Source: CAZFLM01 sp964519955 (lineage in GTDB: Bacteria; Armatimonadota; Chthonomonadetes; Chthonomonadales; CAJBBX01). From it: DNA of 6,685 nt. Below are positions 6,176 through 6,685 of the stretch, one piece after another. The notes beneath the pieces were generated by a model that worked only from the letters and a program-made list of their open reading frames with translations, made no database searches and had not been told where the DNA came from. The stretch lies in the NCBI GenBank assembly GCA_964519955.1, contig CAZFLM010000157.1:1-6685 (forward strand). The letters run 5' to 3'. The number at the start of each line of letters is the position of its first letter. Within the stretch, counting starts at the first letter, position 1. The translations under genes were made by a program, and so were the position numbers.

Positions 6176-6183
6176 AGATGCAA
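6154..6183 (-). promoter_or_regulatory. Opposing promoter for padR and the small gene
   Basis: On the minus strand a perfect -10, TATAAT (6159 down to 6154), follows TTGCAT (6183 down to 6178, TTG of the -35 only) at an 18-base spacing. The expected start near 6147 falls in the -35 of the plus-strand promoter, while the plus-strand start near 6182 falls in this -35. The weaker -35 suggests lower strength. Binding of the PadR protein here would give autoregulation and control of the divergent operon at once. I saw no clear classical PadR dyad. Confidence 0.6.
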
Positions 6184-6242
6184 CTCGCACCTAGCCGCCA
6201 ACTGCACTGGATGCGCCGGTGCGTCTGGCAACGGAGGCCACG

Positions 6243-6605
6243 ATGAAGATTGCGGTAACAGCTACCGGGAATGCGCCCGACTGCGAGGTCGAGCCCAGGT
6301 TCGGGCGGGCGCCGGGGTTCCTCGTCTACGACACGGACAGCGACGCCTGGGCATACGAGGACAACCAGGTGAACCTGAACGCCGCCCAGGGGGCCGGCAT
6401 CCAGGCCGCGGAGCGTGTCGTTCGAGCGGGTGCATCGGTCCTCCTGACTGGCCACTGCGGCCCGAAGGCGCACAAGGTGCTGACCGCTGCCGGTGTGGCG
6501 ATCTACGCCGGCGCCCAGGGCTCGGTGGAAGGGGCGGTGCGCCAGTACCGGGCCGGGCAACTCACCCGGTCGCTAGAGGCGGATGTCGATGGCCACTGGC
6601 AGTAA
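6243..6605 (+). CDS. NifX/NifB-type dinitrogenase iron-molybdenum cofactor family protein
   Basis: The protein has 120 residues, a normal length for stand-alone members of this family. It opens MKIAVTATGN, a first beta strand, with PRFGRAPGFLVYD at 18-30. The hallmark segment NLNAAQGAGIQAAE is at 44-57, TGHCGPKAHKVL with Cys72 is at 69-80, and the protein ends DGHWQ (117-121 region, His118-Trp119), a common ending in this family. The fold is ribonuclease H-like. In NifX, NafY and NifB C-termini it binds iron-molybdenum cofactor or its precursors; in non-diazotrophs the related small proteins have uncertain roles in Fe-S or metal cluster handling. No other nitrogen-fixation gene is present, so nitrogenase maturation should not be assumed. 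GGAGG (6233-6237) is 5 bases before the ATG, which settles the start over the upstream in-frame GTG at 6219. A DUF5320-like gene follows after 50 bases, probably in one operon. Confidence 0.92.
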   Translation: MKIAVTATGNAPDCEVEPRFGRAPGFLVYDTDSDAWAYEDNQVNLNAAQGAGIQAAERVVRAGASVLLTGHCGPKAHKVLTAAGVAIYAGAQGSVEGAVRQYRAGQLTRSLEADVDGHWQ

Positions 6606-6655
6606 GATCAGGGGGCGAGCCAACAGGCCGTTCAACGGCAGGAAGGAGTACCACC

Positions 6656-6685
6656 ATGCCACGGAGAGACGCAACAGGCCCGAGA
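6656..6685 (+). CDS. Start of a probable DUF5320 small protein (cut by window end)
   Basis: Only ten codons are inside the window: MPRRDATGPR. AAGGAG (6643-6648) lies 7 bases upstream, so the start is well supported. DUF5320 proteins typically begin with a closely similar M-P-x-x-D-x-T-G-P motif followed by Gly/Met-rich sequence and cysteines, and commonly neighbour NifX/NifB-like genes. The assignment rests on those ten residues plus context. A small GCCGT/ACGGC hairpin (6627-6639) in the gap ends 3 bases before the ribosome binding site. There is no terminator in the gap, so it is probably co-transcribed with the NifX-like gene. Confidence 0.65.
   Translation, partial: MPRRDATGPR

Noticed and set aside
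1..6685. CRISPR arrays, tRNA or rRNA genes
   Set aside because: No regularly spaced repeats, T-loop GTTCGANTC-type signals in a cloverleaf setting, or rRNA motifs were seen on either strand.

Overview
The window is GC-rich bacterial DNA with dense, high-GC3 genes on both strands. The best clue to the host is the first gene, a DUF1559-type prepilin-like protein. Its N-terminus (FTLIELLVVIAIIAILAAI, then FPVFAQAREQARKASC and SNLKQLDLAVQMYVQDYDE) matches the form I know from Armatimonadota. Planctomycete or Verrucomicrobia relatives cannot be excluded, and no rRNA or other phylogenetic marker is present.

Layout, left to right. (1) 57-926 (+) encodes the pseudopilin-like surface protein. (2) 927-1682 has no convincing gene, but holds a hairpin just after the pilin gene and a very good intrinsic terminator at 1462-1500 with no obvious gene in front of it. 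(3) 1683-2705 (+) encodes a complete tyrosine recombinase. It stands alone and has a long perfect inverted repeat on each side. (4) 2936-5221 (-) encodes a secreted protein of about 761 residues with two consecutive TIM-barrel glycosidase-like domains and a small C-terminal beta domain. It is convergent with the recombinase. (5) 5439-5721 (-) is a small gene split by an apparent one-base insertion; repaired, it would give a 93-residue helical protein with a Cys-rich tail. It overlaps the end of (6), 5705-6094 (-), a PadR-family repressor with a Cys/His-rich N-terminal extension. (7) Divergent from it, 6243-6605 (+) encodes a NifX/NifB-type (dinitrogenase iron-molybdenum cofactor family) small protein. 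It is followed after 50 bases by the first ten codons of a further gene, probably DUF5320 (8).

The right end (5439-6685) is the most coherent system. A PadR regulator and a NifX-like/DUF5320 operon diverge from a 148-base spacer in which two sigma70-type promoters face opposite ways and occupy almost the same 37 bases. One bound regulator could therefore switch both directions. The Cys/His segment on the PadR protein, the cysteine tail of the broken small gene and the cofactor-binding family of the divergent gene together suggest a metal- or Fe-S-responsive module. That role is inferred. The recombinase and its flanking hairpins are the only sign of mobility, and no insertion-sequence ends or target duplication could be identified.
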